Both the position numbers and the translations under genes were made by a program. From UBA3537 sp964219345 (GTDB taxonomy: Bacteria > Bacteroidota > Bacteroidia > Flavobacteriales > Flavobacteriaceae): a stretch of 14,908 bases of DNA. Location of the stretch: assembly GCA_964219345.1 (NCBI GenBank), contig CAXPPN010000014.1, positions 1-14,908 of the forward strand, written 5' to 3'. Shown here one piece after another: positions 14,547-14,908 of this stretch (its first letter is position 1; each line of letters opens with the position of its first letter). A model generated the notes under the pieces. It saw nothing but the letters and a program-made list of their open reading frames with translations. It was not told where the DNA came from and ran no database searches.

Positions 14547-14908
14547 TTAAGCGTGTTTTCCTTTACTCCAACCATGTTTTTTTAAGTATTTTGTTCCGCT
14601 TTCTACAGCCCCATTTTCAATACTTGTACCCATAGAATCGTTCCAACGATTTAAATATCCAAATAAAGAAATTACTCCCAATAGTTCTACAATTTCACCC
14701 TCATTCCAATGTGCATACAATCGCTTTTTTAATGCTTCATCTACAGCATTTGGAACTACTGATGCCGCCAAACTAAAATCTAAAGCTACACGTTCTGCCT
14801 CATTAAATGCAGGGTGAGTTTTGTAATCCCAAATGTTATTTAATTGCTCATTTTCTGCACCATAACGTTCTGCTGCTCGAATGGCATGTGCTTGACAATA
14901 CCTGCAAC
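14547..14908 (-). CDS. AhpD-like / carboxymuconolactone decarboxylase family protein, C-terminal part
   Basis: Partial: the 5' end lies beyond 14908 and 120 codons including the stop are visible. A TTG at 14771 could be read as a start, but the frame is open up to the window edge, and the upstream codons encode CRYCQAHAIRAAERYG, the C-x2-C-x2-H motif of the AhpD/CMD family. So the real gene is longer. In this family the Cys pair carries out thiol-disulfide or peroxide chemistry, or the fold serves as a decarboxylase. Later stretches include YAHWNEGEIVELLGVISLFGYLNRWND, matching the conserved E-x-HE-like helical region of CMD proteins of about 180-200 residues. Precise substrate unknown. It is convergent with rsmI, with no terminator between them. 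Confidence 0.85.
   Translation of the reverse strand, partial: CRYCQAHAIRAAERYGAENEQLNNIWDYKTHPAFNEAERVALDFSLAASVVPNAVDEALKKRLYAHWNEGEIVELLGVISLFGYLNRWNDSMGTSIENGAVESGTKYLKKHGWSKGKHA

Noticed and set aside
14547..14771. A separate 74-residue protein starting at TTG 14771
   Set aside because: The frame is open to the window edge and the upstream part encodes the CxxCxxH motif, so this is the tail of a longer AhpD-like gene.

Overview
The window looks like chromosomal DNA of a marine-type flavobacterium (Bacteroidota, probably Flavobacteriaceae). The evidence is low G+C, genes without clear Shine-Dalgarno sequences, several copies of the Bacteroidota -7 element TAnnTTTG ahead of genes, a carboxypeptidase-regulatory-domain TonB receptor, a lipoprotein with an acidic stretch after its lipobox, and an NrdA/NrdB pair of the type usual in this group. 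I see no rRNA, tRNA, CRISPR array, transposase, integrase or phage gene. This is mostly a stable core region, not a genomic island.

Layout. Positions 1-420 (-) hold the N-terminal 140 codons of a dGTPase, cut by the window edge. Divergent from it are a predicted right-handed beta-helix lipoprotein (586-1818, +) and a large TonB-dependent receptor (1898-4729, +). A strong hairpin with a T-rich tail lies between these two. A terminator that works in both directions separates the receptor from a small secreted MORN-repeat protein (4779-5141, -). A 262-bp AT-rich divergent region carrying ordered direct repeats then leads to a PiT-family phosphate transporter with a PhoU-like C-terminal domain (5404-7677, +). 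A second bidirectional terminator faces the class Ia ribonucleotide reductase genes nrdB-nrdA (11370-7742, -). Upstream of nrdB are a DUF3109-type cysteine-rich protein (12229-11660, -), a divergent MarC-family membrane protein (12335-12913, +), an MscS-type mechanosensitive channel (13716-12910, -) that overlaps MarC by 4 bp tail to tail, rsmI (13870-14535, +), and the 3' part of an AhpD/carboxymuconolactone-decarboxylase-like gene (14908-14547, -).

How the genes work together. NrdA and NrdB form one enzyme that makes deoxynucleotides, and the dGTPase acts on the same dNTP pool, although the two loci are not adjacent. The beta-helix lipoprotein and TonB receptor look like an outer-membrane uptake pair with an unknown substrate. 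The PiT transporter nearby, and the Pho-box-like 11-bp direct repeats upstream of it, make phosphate or organophosphate a reasonable but unproven guess. MarC and MscS are unrelated inner-membrane proteins that share a gene junction.

The most interesting points are regulatory: (1) the hairpin between lipoprotein and receptor, whose loop holds a perfect TAnnTTTG element; (2) the phased direct repeats ahead of the phosphate transporter; (3) the leader and intergenic hairpins in nrdB-nrdA. I do not see a clearly new multi-gene system here.
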